Shown here piece by piece: positions 53,198-62,404 of a DNA stretch of 64,000 nt (the first letter of the stretch is position 1; every line of letters begins with the position of its first letter). The translations under genes were made by a program, and so were the position numbers. The stretch is from positions 62,001 to 126,000 of the forward strand of contig CANMLG010000009.1 of NCBI GenBank assembly GCA_947498765.1. The letters run 5' to 3'. The notes beneath the pieces are model-generated. The model was not told where the DNA came from. It ran no database searches and saw nothing but the letters and a program-made list of their open reading frames with translations. The stretch is from an uncultured Aquimarina sp. GTDB lineage: Bacteria; Bacteroidota; Bacteroidia; Flavobacteriales; Flavobacteriaceae.

Positions 53198-54760
53198 TTA
53201 AAACATTTTTACCTGATGGGCAGATTTTAATAAATCATTTACGGTTTTTACAGGGTTAAATGTGGTTAAAGGAACTTCGACAAAAATACTAATCCATTTA
53301 GACATAGCTCCATTCCACAAACCAGGTAATTCAAGCGCTTTTACTTGTTGCCCATTAATTGATTTAACAGTAATAAAGCCCGCTTTAGGATCAACATAAT
53401 CTAGTAAATTAAATTTTTCACCTTTGTAGTTTTTCATACCGCAAACCAAATCCACAGGGTTAAAGTGAGTAGCTTGACGCATAATTCTATTTTGGCGAGA
53501 ATCCTTTTTATCTATTTGCGCGCTTTCAATGATTTGTAATTCAGATCGACCTCGATTATTTTTAATCCAAAAAGGACCACCACCAGGTTCTCCTTCATTT
53601 AATACCATTCCGCCAACTCTAATAGGTCTGTTTAATACTTCTAATAAATATTCTTGCTTATATTTTTCCGAAAACTTTTCAAAATCAATAGGCATATCAA
53701 TATTTAGCTCATTAGTTATAAAAGTACTAATTTGAGCTAGTTCATCTTCATCAGGAATTTCTTTTTCAACAGTTTCTAATATTGAAAAAACTTTATTTTG
53801 TATGGCTAAAAGTTTTCCAGCTAATGCCTTTTTATAAATAGATAATTCATCTTGGTATTTACGTACAACAACATTGTCTATATTTTTTATAAAAACAAGA
53901 TCCGCATCAATGTCGTTAAGGTTTTCAATTAGTGCGCCGTGGCCTCCTGGTCTAAATAAAATGGAGCCATCAACTAGCCTAAATGGATTGTTATCCATGT
54001 CAACGGCTACTGTGTCAGTAAATTCTTTTTGAGTAGAGTACGAGATTTCAAAAGTAGTTTTTGTTTCTTGTTCAACTATTTTACGAACACGTTCAAACTC
54101 ATTCTTAAAACCCAAAAGATGCTCTTTGGATACGGTAAAGTGTAAAGATGCTTTTCCATTTATAGCCGTGTAACTAGCAGCTTCGTGTAGGTGTTCGCCA
54201 AAAGCAGTAGTAATGGTGTTTTTATATTTATGAAAAGGCAGTAGGCCTTTTGGGTAGCTGCCATAATTTAAACCACTACCATTTTTTAGCATAGTTTTTA
54301 CAAAAGCATATAGCTGCTCGCCTTCCGAGTAATCGTTAAAACGAGGGTGCTTTTTTTTGGTAGCTTCAAAAACAATATGATAAAAAGGAAGTTTTTCTAA
54401 ACCAATTAAAAATAAACGAATAGCTGTAGCCTTTTCGTAATTTAAGTAAGAGTTGATACTTTCTTTAGTAAAATCATAATTATCTAAAAACTTAAATAAT
54501 TCTTTAAACATACGAGTAGCAGCACCTGAAGCTGGTACAAATTTTACTACATGTAGTTTTGCTATTTGTCTTTCATAAATTTTAGAAAGCTCCAGTAATT
54601 CACCTGTATCAAAACTGGTAATACCTTTATTTAATCTTGCAGCTTCTCTAAGAGTTACAAATGGAATCTCGTTTTTGAAAATGTTAATTTGTTGAGCAAC
54701 ATGTTCAACAGTTAATCCCTTTTCTTTTATTTGTTTAATGTCAGTTTCTGTAATTTGCAC
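53198..54760 (-). CDS. DUF4301-family protein
   Basis: 520 residues; recognised as DUF4301 by memory. It has an N-terminal helical part and a nucleotide-sugar-pyrophosphorylase-like core (FVPASGAATRMFKELFKFLD near residue 90 resembles the GGxGxR motif, and PGGHGALIENLN near 270). It probably binds a nucleotide or sugar phosphate, but its reaction is unknown. It starts with GTG at 54758-54760. A TTCTGAGT-TT-ACTCAGAA hairpin is at 54780-54797, in its leader. Confidence 0.82.
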   Translation of the reverse strand: MQITETDIKQIKEKGLTVEHVAQQINIFKNEIPFVTLREAARLNKGITSFDTGELLELSKIYERQIAKLHVVKFVPASGAATRMFKELFKFLDNYDFTKESINSYLNYEKATAIRLFLIGLEKLPFYHIVFEATKKKHPRFNDYSEGEQLYAFVKTMLKNGSGLNYGSYPKGLLPFHKYKNTITTAFGEHLHEAASYTAINGKASLHFTVSKEHLLGFKNEFERVRKIVEQETKTTFEISYSTQKEFTDTVAVDMDNNPFRLVDGSILFRPGGHGALIENLNDIDADLVFIKNIDNVVVRKYQDELSIYKKALAGKLLAIQNKVFSILETVEKEIPDEDELAQISTFITNELNIDMPIDFEKFSEKYKQEYLLEVLNRPIRVGGMVLNEGEPGGGPFWIKNNRGRSELQIIESAQIDKKDSRQNRIMRQATHFNPVDLVCGMKNYKGEKFNLLDYVDPKAGFITVKSINGQQVKALELPGLWNGAMSKWISIFVEVPLTTFNPVKTVNDLLKSAHQVKMF

Positions 54761-54779
54761 TATAGTTTGTGTTTAATTC

Positions 54780-54797
54780 TTCTGAGTTTACTCAGAA
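54780..54797 (-). other. Perfect hairpin in the leader of the DUF4301 gene
   Basis: TTCTGAGT and ACTCAGAA with a two-base loop. It lies 20 bases upstream of the GTG start and has no T-run. It could affect translation start. Confidence 0.45.
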
Positions 54798-54900
54798 ATT
54801 ACAATGGTATTATTTAAATATCCCTAAGCAGTCAGCCTGAGGAAGTTGGTTAATGACTGCAATATAAGTAATCGTAACAAAAAAAATGAATTCATATGCT

Positions 54901-55524
54901 TTAGAATGTATATACGCAGGTAAACTCCTCAAAATCTAGGTAAAAAACATCAAAAAACTCAATTTCATCTTTAAAATGAACACTAGCTCTGGTGAAATTC
55001 TCGTTAACTGTAAATGGTGCTATTTCAATATGTTGCTTAAAGCTAAGCCCGGGCTGTCCATAAAGTTTGTAAATAGATTCTTTGGCACCCCAAATAGTGG
55101 TTAATAATTTTAAATGACTTTGGTGCTTGCAAAGCCATTCATTTTCTTTATTTGAAATAAATTTATTTGCTATGTTTTTAATTTTATCGCGTTGCTTTTC
55201 AATGTCAATGCCTACAGGTTTTGCGCTTAAAATAATTGCTGAAAATTGATGTGAATGTGTGATTGAAATACATACACCGTCACTTAATTTAGGTTTTCCT
55301 GCTTCATTATAGGTAAGATCCTTGTCTGTGTATTGGGCAATAGCAAGTAAATGTCGAACACTTAAATAAGCTTTACGATGCATTTCAGATTTCATGCTTT
55401 GTATCCTTTTTGTTGACTTTTTAGCTAATGAAATCCCTGAAGCTAATTCATTTTCGGACTCAGTAATTTTCCAAATAAGGATATGTGTTTCGTTATCTAC
55501 GGCAATGCTTTTGTAAAGTGGCAT
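54901..55524 (-). CDS. 4'-phosphopantetheinyl transferase (AcpT/Sfp-type)
   Basis: 207 residues. Transfers phosphopantetheine from CoA to a carrier protein. It has the two Sfp-type motifs: KPVGIDIEKQRDK (catalytic Asp/Glu metal ligands) and WGAKESIYKLYG (WxxKEAxxK). The N-terminal MPLYKSIAVDN and family length suggest the Gram-negative AcpT-like type. The partner acyl carrier protein is not in the window. Confidence 0.93.
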   Translation of the reverse strand: MPLYKSIAVDNETHILIWKITESENELASGISLAKKSTKRIQSMKSEMHRKAYLSVRHLLAIAQYTDKDLTYNEAGKPKLSDGVCISITHSHQFSAIILSAKPVGIDIEKQRDKIKNIANKFISNKENEWLCKHQSHLKLLTTIWGAKESIYKLYGQPGLSFKQHIEIAPFTVNENFTRASVHFKDEIEFFDVFYLDFEEFTCVYTF

Positions 55525-55661
55525 GAGTATAAGCTATTTTGGTCTGTATTTTGTAACTTTGCACTTCTTAAAATATAAAAGAAACTTTAAAAAGTGGGCA
55601 TGAATTTTGAGAATACAAAGTAAGTCAAAAATAGTTAGACGACTAAGAAAAATAAAAATCT

Positions 55662-56978
55662 ATGAGTACTACCGCAACACCTTATGTAGCCTATAAAGTA
55701 AAAGATATTTCGTTAGCGGAATGGGGGCGTAAAGAAATTGAATTGGCAGAAGCCGAAATGCCAGGATTAATGTCCTTGCGTGAAGAGTATAAAAACGAGC
55801 AGCCTTTAAAAGGAGCACGTATTGCTGGTTGTTTACATATGACCATTCAAACAGCAGTACTTATTGAAACTTTGATAGCATTAGGAGCAGAAGTTACTTG
55901 GAGTAGTTGTAATATATTTTCAACTCAAGATCAAGCTGCTGCTGCTATTGCTGCTGCAGGAATTCCTGTGTATGCTTGGAAAGGAATGAATGAAGAGGAA
56001 TTTGATTGGTGTATTGAGCAAACATTATTTTTTGGAGAAGATAAAAAACCATTAAATATGATTTTGGATGATGGTGGTGATTTAACAAACATGGTTTTGG
56101 ATCGTTATCCTGAGCTGGTTAGTGATATCAAAGGACTTTCAGAAGAAACTACCACAGGGGTACATCGTTTATATGAGCGTGTAAAAAATGGTACGTTACC
56201 AATGCCAGCTATTAATGTAAATGACTCGGTGACAAAATCAAAATTTGATAATAAATACGGGTGTCGTGAAAGTGCAGTGGATGCTATTCGTAGAGCTACA
56301 GATATTATGTTAGCTGGTAAGCGTGTAGTTGTTGCTGGTTATGGTGATGTAGGTAAAGGTACAGCGGCGTCATTTAGTGGGGCAGGAGCCATTGTTACTG
56401 TAACCGAAATAGATCCTATTTGTGCATTACAGGCAGCTATGGATGGATATGAGGTTAAAAAAATGGAAACTATTATTCCAAATGCAGATATAGTTATAAC
56501 TACAACTGGAAATAAGGATATCATTTTAGAAAAGCATTTCCGTGCTATGAAAGATAAAACGATAGTGTGTAATATCGGTCATTTTGATAATGAAATTGAT
56601 ATGGCTTGGTTAAATGGAGCTTATGGTAGTACAAAAGATGAGATAAAGCCACAGGTAGACAAATATACTATTGATGGGAAAGATATTATTGTGTTAGCTG
56701 AAGGTCGTTTGGTAAATTTAGGTTGTGCGACTGGTCATCCAAGTTTTGTAATGAGTAATTCATTTACAAATCAAACCTTAGCACAATTGGAATTATGGAA
56801 TAATTCAGCTGCTTATAAAAATGAAGTGTATATGTTGCCAAAGCATTTGGATGAAAAGGTGGCACGTTTGCATTTGAATCGTTTAGGTGTTGAATTGGAG
56901 GAACTAAGACCAGATCAAGCCGAATATATTGGAGTGACTGTTGAAGGGCCATTTAAGCCAGAATATTATAGGTATTAA
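55662..56978 (+). CDS. ahcY: Adenosylhomocysteinase
   Basis: 438 residues. Hydrolyses S-adenosylhomocysteine to homocysteine and adenosine in the methyl cycle. Clear motifs: [45 protein letters not shown], and the NAD-binding [22 protein letters not shown]; the C-terminal [10 protein letters not shown] is diagnostic. A -7-like TAACTTTG is at 55554-55561. A strong terminator follows at 57003-57034. Confidence 0.97.
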   Translation: MSTTATPYVAYKVKDISLAEWGRKEIELAEAEMPGLMSLREEYKNEQPLKGARIAGCLHMTIQTAVLIETLIALGAEVTWSSCNIFSTQDQAAAAIAAAGIPVYAWKGMNEEEFDWCIEQTLFFGEDKKPLNMILDDGGDLTNMVLDRYPELVSDIKGLSEETTTGVHRLYERVKNGTLPMPAINVNDSVTKSKFDNKYGCRESAVDAIRRATDIMLAGKRVVVAGYGDVGKGTAASFSGAGAIVTVTEIDPICALQAAMDGYEVKKMETIIPNADIVITTTGNKDIILEKHFRAMKDKTIVCNIGHFDNEIDMAWLNGAYGSTKDEIKPQVDKYTIDGKDIIVLAEGRLVNLGCATGHPSFVMSNSFTNQTLAQLELWNNSAAYKNEVYMLPKHLDEKVARLHLNRLGVELEELRPDQAEYIGVTVEGPFKPEYYRY

Positions 56979-57002
56979 TATATATAATACTTAATTAATT
57001 TT

Positions 57003-57038
57003 AAAAGGCTGTCTAATTTTTTAGACAGCCTTTTTTGA
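57003..57038 (+). terminator. Intrinsic terminator after ahcY
   Basis: AAAAGGCTGTCTAA, loop TTTT, then TTAGACAGCCTTTT: 14 paired bases followed by T-run. Confidence 0.9.
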
Positions 57039-57070
57039 TTGACCTATATTTGATAGTATAATTTTACGGC

Positions 57071-57664
57071 ATGGAAAAAGAACCAGAAATAATTATAAAA
57101 TCAAAAGAAACATTGTCTGATGATTATTATCTACTTCACAAAGTAACTATTGATTATAAAAAAGAAGATGGTACTGCAGAAGAGCAGGTAAGAGAAGTAT
57201 ATGATAAAGGAAGCGGAGCGGCTATTCTTTTGTATAATATAGAAAAGCGTAAGGTGATTTTAACTCGGCAATTTCGTTTGCCTATATATATTAATGAAGG
57301 CGAGAAAAACGGAATGTTGATTGAGGTTTGTGCAGGGCTTTTGGATGGTTTAGATCCTGAAACTTGTGCTAAAAAAGAAGCTTTGGAAGAAACAGGCTAT
57401 AAAATTGATAAAGTAGATTTTTTATTTGAGGCTTACATGACGCCAGGAGCTGTAATGGAAAAAGTGTCCTATTTTGTAGCCGAGTATACCGAAGATATGA
57501 AATTAACTGAAGGTGGTGGGTTAATGGAGGAGCAAGAAAATATTGAGGTATTAGAATTGGATTTTATGGAGGCTTATGATATGATTGCTAAAGGAGGAAT
57601 TGTTGATGGTAAAACAATAATTTTATTACAATATGCGCTGATGTATATTTTTGAAAAAAAATAA
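57071..57664 (+). CDS. Nudix hydrolase (NudK/ADP-sugar pyrophosphatase-like)
   Basis: 197 residues. The Nudix box begins with Gly in AGLLDGLDPETCAKKEALEE and ends ETGYKI; the REUxEE core is KEALEETG, with Lys in place of the usual Arg. It probably cleaves a nucleoside diphosphate sugar. YDKGSGAAILLYNIEKRKVILTRQFRLP near residue 48 fits the GDP-mannose/ADP-ribose hydrolase subgroup. Confidence 0.9.
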   Translation: MEKEPEIIIKSKETLSDDYYLLHKVTIDYKKEDGTAEEQVREVYDKGSGAAILLYNIEKRKVILTRQFRLPIYINEGEKNGMLIEVCAGLLDGLDPETCAKKEALEETGYKIDKVDFLFEAYMTPGAVMEKVSYFVAEYTEDMKLTEGGGLMEEQENIEVLELDFMEAYDMIAKGGIVDGKTIILLQYALMYIFEKK

Positions 57665-57684
57665 AAGGAGGCAGTTTTAAGCAA

Positions 57685-57720
57685 AAAAAGCCGCCTAAAA
57701 CTAAGTTTAAGCGGCTTTTT
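57685..57720. terminator. Bidirectional terminator between Nudix gene and rng
   Basis: AAAAAGCCGC (57685-57694) and GCGGCTTTTT (57711-57720) with a 16-base loop; it stops the Nudix transcript on the plus strand and the rng transcript on the minus strand. Confidence 0.85.
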
Positions 57721-57721
57721 G

Positions 57722-59263
57722 TTATTTTATAGTTTTCCCTTTTTCATTATGAAAATGGTATTCTAAATACGTGTAAGCGTCTCTTGGCGAGATCTTAATC
57801 CATTGCTTGTGGTTTAGTGACCATTTAGCACGGATGGATGGAAATCCTTTAGTTAAAAAGGCTGCAATAAAAGGATGAGCAGTAATGCTGATACTTTTAT
57901 TTTTGTTGTTGTTAATGAGTTTCTTAAGTTCAACCTCAATTTTATTGACCAATACAATTGGTGCTTCTACTTCGCTTCCGGTACCGTTAGGGTTTTTTTC
58001 ACGAGTTTTAATGTTTGTTTCGGGTCGAACACGCTGTCGCGTTATTTGTACCAGTCCAAATTTACTTGGAGGTAAAATTTTGTGTTTTGCTTTGTCATCA
58101 AGCATTTCGTCTCGGAGGCATTCAAATAATTTACGTCGATTTTCAGATTTTCCCATATCTATAAAATCAACTACAATAATTCCTCCCATATCGCGAAGCC
58201 TTAGTTGACGAGCAATTTCTTTTGCGCTAATTAGATTTACTTCAAGCGCTGTGTCTTCTTGATTTCGGGCTTTGTTTGAACGATTTCCACTATTTACATC
58301 TATAACATGAAGTGCTTCAGTGTGTTCAATTACAAGGTATGCGCCTTTGCTCATGGAGACAGATTGTCCAAAACTTGTTTTGATTTGGCGTTCAATACCA
58401 TATCGCTCAAAAATAGGCTCTTTGCTTTTGTAGTGTTTAACAATCGATGTTTTTTTCGGGGCAATTTCAGTTAGGTAATCAGTTACCTGGTTGTATAATT
58501 CCTCTTCATCTACATGGATTCCTGTAAAGGTATCATTAAAAACATCGCGTAAAATAGAGGAAGCTCTATTCATTTCGCCTAAAACTTTTGAAGGATGCTC
58601 GGCTCTGTGTAATTTGCTACACATGCTTTTCCAGCGTTCCACTAAGTTTTCTAAATCTTTGTCTAGTTCTGCTACTTTTTTGCCTTCTGCAACAGTACGA
58701 ATAATTACACCAAATCCTTTAGGCTTAATACTTTTTACCAATCGTTTTAGGCGATCTTTTTCTTCGTTACTCGTAATCTTTTGAGATACGGATACTCGAT
58801 TAGAAAAAGGAACTAAAACAATATAACGTCCTGCTATCGAAATTTCGGAGCTAAGACGAGGGCCTTTTGTGGATATTGGTTCTTTTACTATTTGTACTAA
58901 TACAGACTGATTTGCTTTGAAAACATCGGTAATTACACCGCTTTTTTCAATGTCTTTTTCAGTTTGAAAATTCTCAAGAGAATAATCTTTTAGTTTACCT
59001 GTGCTTACACGTTTTACAAACTTTATTAAAGAGTTAATCTGGGGTCCTAAATCATGATAATGTAAAAAGGCATCTTTTTCATACCCAACATTTACAAAAG
59101 CTGCATTTAGCCCAGCAACAGGTTTTCTTATTTTGGCAATAAAAATATCGCCAACCGAAAAATTACTGTTGTCTTCCTCTTTATGAAGTTCAATTAGTTT
59201 TCCATCCTTTAGTAAGGCAAAATCTGTAGATGAACCCGACCTAATAATTAATTCTTTATTCAT
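57722..59263 (-). CDS. rng: Ribonuclease E/G family endoribonuclease
   Basis: 513 residues, short type (RNase G). The S1-type RNA-binding domain is near residues 37-120 (SVGDIFIAKIRKPVAGLNAAFVNVGYEKDAFLHYHD), and the catalytic core has VIDVNSGNRSNK and GGIIVVDFIDM with the metal-binding Asp residues. In RNase G/E it processes rRNA and mRNA; here it is the main candidate for RNA processing. A -7-like TAAATTTG is at 59323-59316 on the minus strand. Confidence 0.95.
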   Translation of the reverse strand: MNKELIIRSGSSTDFALLKDGKLIELHKEEDNSNFSVGDIFIAKIRKPVAGLNAAFVNVGYEKDAFLHYHDLGPQINSLIKFVKRVSTGKLKDYSLENFQTEKDIEKSGVITDVFKANQSVLVQIVKEPISTKGPRLSSEISIAGRYIVLVPFSNRVSVSQKITSNEEKDRLKRLVKSIKPKGFGVIIRTVAEGKKVAELDKDLENLVERWKSMCSKLHRAEHPSKVLGEMNRASSILRDVFNDTFTGIHVDEEELYNQVTDYLTEIAPKKTSIVKHYKSKEPIFERYGIERQIKTSFGQSVSMSKGAYLVIEHTEALHVIDVNSGNRSNKARNQEDTALEVNLISAKEIARQLRLRDMGGIIVVDFIDMGKSENRRKLFECLRDEMLDDKAKHKILPPSKFGLVQITRQRVRPETNIKTREKNPNGTGSEVEAPIVLVNKIEVELKKLINNNKNKSISITAHPFIAAFLTKGFPSIRAKWSLNHKQWIKISPRDAYTYLEYHFHNEKGKTIK

Positions 59264-59470
59264 TTTATTAGGTTTATGCGTTGTTATTTTTTTTGTATGT
59301 ACAACGCGGTTGTTACAAATTTAATCACAGGAAATAGCTATAATACATAAACTATATTCAGTGTATGAAAATAGTTTATGCATTACTTGTATTTTCTATT
59401 AAACACATGTGTGCATGTGTTCTATTTCAATGAACTGTTCTTTTTTAAAAAAAGAAAAAGTAGTACTAGA
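59264..59470. other. Intergenic region between rng and the 29-residue gene
   Basis: Contains a perfect hairpin AACACATG-tgtg-CATGTGTT (59402-59421) and the terminator described at 59452-59482. No other gene is evident. Confidence 0.55.
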
Positions 59471-59482
59471 CTACTTTTTCTT
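59452..59482 (-). terminator. Terminator overlapping the end of the 29-residue ORF
   Basis: AAGAAAAAGTAGT (59452-59464), loop ACTAG, ACTACTTTTTCTT (59470-59482): a 13-base perfect stem. On the minus strand the left arm includes the last codons KKK and the stop; the following sequence is T-rich (TTTTTTTAAAAAAG). So the stem may stop transcription right after the gene. Confidence 0.7.
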
Positions 59483-59560
59483 GTGACGGTTAGCTCTTCT
59501 ACGCTTTTTACGTTTGTGAGTTGCTACCTTATGTCTTTTACGTTTTTTACCGCTTGGCAT
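59471..59560 (-). CDS. 29-residue Lys/Arg-rich basic peptide, ribosomal-protein-like
   Basis: The reading frame ATG 59560 to TAG 59471 encodes 29 residues: MPSGKKRKRHKVATHKRKK followed by RRRANRHKKK. Over half the residues are Lys, Arg or His, typical of small ribosomal proteins with an rRNA-binding tail. It is short enough to be missed by gene finders. It is 26 bases downstream of the HU gene on the same strand and precedes rng. A candidate identity is a Bacteroidota-specific ribosomal protein (bL38 was described in a flavobacterial ribosome), but I cannot confirm that it is this peptide. Confidence 0.7.
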   Translation of the reverse strand: MPSGKKRKRHKVATHKRKKRRRANRHKKK

Positions 59561-59586
59561 ATATTAAATTATTTATTGGTTATTTA

Positions 59587-59877
59587 CTATTGTACTTCAA
59601 CATTAGTTTTAACACCTTCGATAAAAACCTTTGCTGGTTTAAATGCTGGGATGTTGTGAGCTGGTATTTTTATAGTTGTGTTTTTAGAAATGTTTCTTCC
59701 AGTTTTTTCAGCTCTTGTTTTGATAATAAAGCTACCAAAACCTCTAAGGTAAACATTATCTCCACTTTCTAATGATGTTTTTACTTCAGACATAAATGTT
59801 TCAACGATAGCTTGAACATCAGTCTTTTCCATTCCTAACTTTTCTGTAATGTTTGCAACAATATCTGCTTTTGTCAT
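59587..59877 (-). CDS. hup: HU/IHF-family DNA-binding protein
   Basis: 96 residues. MTKADIVANITEKLGMEKTDVQAIVETFM at the N-terminus and VYLRGFGSFIIKTRAEKTGRNI are the standard HU motifs; GFGSF and the DNA-binding beta-arms with P in KIPAHNIPAFKPAK. It is followed 26 bases later by the 29-residue basic gene and has a complete promoter upstream. Confidence 0.95.
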   Translation of the reverse strand: MTKADIVANITEKLGMEKTDVQAIVETFMSEVKTSLESGDNVYLRGFGSFIIKTRAEKTGRNISKNTTIKIPAHNIPAFKPAKVFIEGVKTNVEVQ

Positions 59878-59910
59878 AATGTAATTATTTTTTTGGGGTT
59901 AATTTGCCTG

Positions 59911-59942
59911 CAAATATATGAATTTAAAACTCAAAATATCAA
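59911..59942 (-). promoter_or_regulatory. Promoter of hup
   Basis: Minus strand: TTG (59942-59940), 21-base spacer, TATATTTG (59918-59911). The start would be near 59904. This matches the Bacteroidota promoter pattern. Confidence 0.65.
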
Positions 59943-59993
59943 CAGTTAACGATTATTTTATGTTATATAAACGATTATGTTTGTAAAAAAAGT

Positions 59994-61046
59994 ATGTGGC
60001 CTAGTAATTTTTATAAAATATTGTCATTCTGGTATTTAGAAAACAAAAGGGACTTGCCTTGGCGAAATTCTGATAACCCTTATTATATATGGCTTAGTGA
60101 AATTATACTTCAGCAAACTCGAGTGGTGCAAGGTTTGCCTTATTTTTTGAAATTTATTGAAGTTTTTCCAACGGTTTTTGATTTAGCAGCGGCATCAGAA
60201 GATGAAATACTTAAGCTTTGGCAAGGTTTGGGGTATTATTCAAGGGCAAGAAATTTACACGCAGCAGCAAAAATGGTTGTGAATGATTATAATGGGAAGT
60301 TTCCAAAAACTTACAAGGAGTTAATAAAGTTGAAAGGAGTTGGGGTGTATACGGCAAGTGCGGTGGCATCTTTTGCGTCAAATGAGCCAGTGGCAGTTGT
60401 TGATGGTAATGTATATCGTGTATTGGCGCGAATTTTTGGTGTTTTTATTCCTATTAATAGTAGTGAAGGAGAAAAGGAATTTAAAAAAATAGCTGATTCA
60501 TTATTAAATGTAGAAGAAGCATCAACCCATAATCAGGCTATTATGGAATTTGGAGCTTTGTATTGTACGCCCAAAAAGCCAAAATGTGTCCAGTGTCCTT
60601 TTCAGCAAAATTGTTATTCTTACAAGGAGCAATTGGTAATGGAATTACCTATAAAATTAAAAAAGACGAAAATTAAAAGCAGGTATTTTACCTATTATAT
60701 AATAAAGGACAAAAAAGAGGTGTGGTTGCATAAACGTGGGGCTAAAGATATATGGCAAGGTTTGTATCAATTTCCTTTAGTAGTTTCTGACAAGGAGTTG
60801 AGATTGGATGAGGTAAAAAAAAAAGGAGAGGAACTTTTGTGTAAGGAGTTGGGGGCTGTTCGCTTGGTACAACGGAATGATAAGGCGCATAAGTTATCGC
60901 ATCAGCATTTATTTGCTAGTTTTTATGAGGTGGAGTTGGATAAGTTGCCTAGTGTGGGTGGTTTTGAAAAAGTAATGTTTGATCAAGTGGAAGTTTATCC
61001 TGTGTCGGTGCTTATTTCTAATTTTTTAAAAGCTTATGTTTTTTAG
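59994..61046 (+). CDS. mutY: A/G-specific adenine glycosylase
   Basis: 350 residues. Removes adenine mispaired with 8-oxoguanine. The helix-hairpin-helix and catalytic Asp region are GVGVYTASAVASFASNEPVAVVDGNVYRVL, and the [4Fe-4S] cluster is Cys-x6-Cys-x2-Cys-x5-Cys (CTPKKPKCVQCPFQQNC). The C-terminal domain is of the Nudix-like MutY type. A -7-like TATGTTTG is at 59976-59983, so the mRNA would have almost no leader. Confidence 0.96.
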   Translation: MWPSNFYKILSFWYLENKRDLPWRNSDNPYYIWLSEIILQQTRVVQGLPYFLKFIEVFPTVFDLAAASEDEILKLWQGLGYYSRARNLHAAAKMVVNDYNGKFPKTYKELIKLKGVGVYTASAVASFASNEPVAVVDGNVYRVLARIFGVFIPINSSEGEKEFKKIADSLLNVEEASTHNQAIMEFGALYCTPKKPKCVQCPFQQNCYSYKEQLVMELPIKLKKTKIKSRYFTYYIIKDKKEVWLHKRGAKDIWQGLYQFPLVVSDKELRLDEVKKKGEELLCKELGAVRLVQRNDKAHKLSHQHLFASFYEVELDKLPSVGGFEKVMFDQVEVYPVSVLISNFLKAYVF

Positions 61047-61143
61047 GCTAATCTTGTTTTTGTAATTTTACTCTCATTGATTTTTTTAATTAAAAAAAAG
61101 ATCTTGAAATTGTTTTATGGATCTTTAGGTAATAATTTTTATT

Positions 61144-61641
61144 ATGGCTGGAACTTTAAATAAGGTAATGCTAATAGGACATACGGGTGATGATGTTAAA
61201 ATGATGTATTTTGAAGGTGGTGGAGTTATAGGTCGTTTTCCTTTGGCTACGAATGAGGATTATGTTAACAAGAGTACAGGTGAGCGTGTGAGTAATACTG
61301 AATGGCATAATATTGTGGTGCGTAATAAGGCTGCAGAAATTTGTGAGAAGTATTTAAAAAAAGGAGATAAAGTATATATAGAAGGAAGGTTGAAAACTAG
61401 GAAATGGCAAGATGCGGAAGGGAAAGATCGTTATAGTACTGAAATTCAATGTGTGGATTTTACCTTTTTAAGTCCAAAAACTGAAAATCAAAATATGTCA
61501 AATATAGGATCAGTACAAAAGTCTGTTGTTCAATCAAATTCAATGACAGGAGTGATAAATGTTTCTTCAGACGTTCCTTTGGCTAATGAAGCTAATGTGG
61601 CTTCAGATAATGTGGTCGATGAAGATGATTTGCCATTTTAA
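61144..61641 (+). CDS. ssb: Single-stranded DNA-binding protein
   Basis: 165 residues. OB-fold domain (about 1-112: NKVMLIGHTGDDVKMMYFEGG, EWHNIVVRNKAAEICEKYLKKGDKVYIEGRL) and a C-terminal tip DDLPF for partner binding. It is followed 40 bases later by gldD; the gldE gene that I recall between ssb and gldD in flavobacteria is absent. Confidence 0.96.
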   Translation: MAGTLNKVMLIGHTGDDVKMMYFEGGGVIGRFPLATNEDYVNKSTGERVSNTEWHNIVVRNKAAEICEKYLKKGDKVYIEGRLKTRKWQDAEGKDRYSTEIQCVDFTFLSPKTENQNMSNIGSVQKSVVQSNSMTGVINVSSDVPLANEANVASDNVVDEDDLPF

Positions 61642-61681
61642 TTAATGTGAAATTCAATAAATTTAAATAGAGTCTTTATTA

Positions 61682-62278
61682 ATGATTAAGGTATTTGCTG
61701 TTAGTTTTAAGAATAAAATTTTAGGAATATTAGCATTGTTGTTATTTGGTTTTTTTGGTTGTAAAGATGAGGTGTTGCCAAAGCCTAAAGCAATGTTAGG
61801 GTTGGAGTATGATGAGCCAGTTTATGAAAAAAGTAAATCTTTGTGTGGTTTTAGTTTTCAGAAAAATAAATATGCGTTACTAAAAAAAGTAATGAAAAAA
61901 CATAAATGTGGTTATATAATTGATTATCCAAAATTAAATGCTTCAATGTATTTAACGTATAGAGTGGTAAATAATGATTTGCGTAAATTATTGATGGATG
62001 CTCAAAATTTAACACAAGAGCATGTGGTGAAGGCGGATGAAATTATTCCTAAAGAATATATGGATAAAGAGCATAAAGTGTATGGAATGTTTTATGATGT
62101 TTTAGGTAATGCTGCTTCTCAATCGCAATTTTATGTAACAGACAGTGTGCGGCATTTTTTGTTGGGTTCTATCTATTTTAATGTTAAGCCAAATTACGAT
62201 TCTCTTTATCCTGCGGCAAAATACTTGCAGCGCGATATGCGTTATTTGATGGAGACTATTCGTTGGGAGGAAGAATAA
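61682..62278 (+). CDS. gldD: Gliding motility lipoprotein GldD
   Basis: 198 residues with a lipobox (FFGC, Cys near 27) after the signal peptide. The family signature PKPKAMLGLEYDEPVYEKS... near residue 34 and KHKCGYIIDYPKLNASMYLTY are characteristic, as are the C-terminal LQRDMRYLMETIRWE. GldD is needed for gliding in flavobacteria, a motility linked to T9SS. It has no gldE partner in the window. Confidence 0.93.
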   Translation: MIKVFAVSFKNKILGILALLLFGFFGCKDEVLPKPKAMLGLEYDEPVYEKSKSLCGFSFQKNKYALLKKVMKKHKCGYIIDYPKLNASMYLTYRVVNNDLRKLLMDAQNLTQEHVVKADEIIPKEYMDKEHKVYGMFYDVLGNAASQSQFYVTDSVRHFLLGSIYFNVKPNYDSLYPAAKYLQRDMRYLMETIRWEEE

Positions 62279-62404
62279 AATGTTGTTTTTTAGAATTTTA
62301 ACAGATTTTTTTCTATTTAATATTGTTTGTTTTTGTAAATTTAAATATTAATGATCCAGTAAAGGTGACTTTTGTTTTGCTCTTGTTGGAAATAAAACAA
62401 AATT

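Noticed and set aside
55525..55661. Leader of ahcY checked for an SAH or SAM riboswitch
   Set aside because: Only about 100 bases after the likely promoter, AT-rich, and I see no paired elements typical of either riboswitch.
59378..59772. Two plus-strand frames over the hup and 29-residue gene region
   Set aside because: They are antisense to hup and the basic peptide, Phe/Tyr/Ser-rich by complementarity, with no start context or homology pattern.
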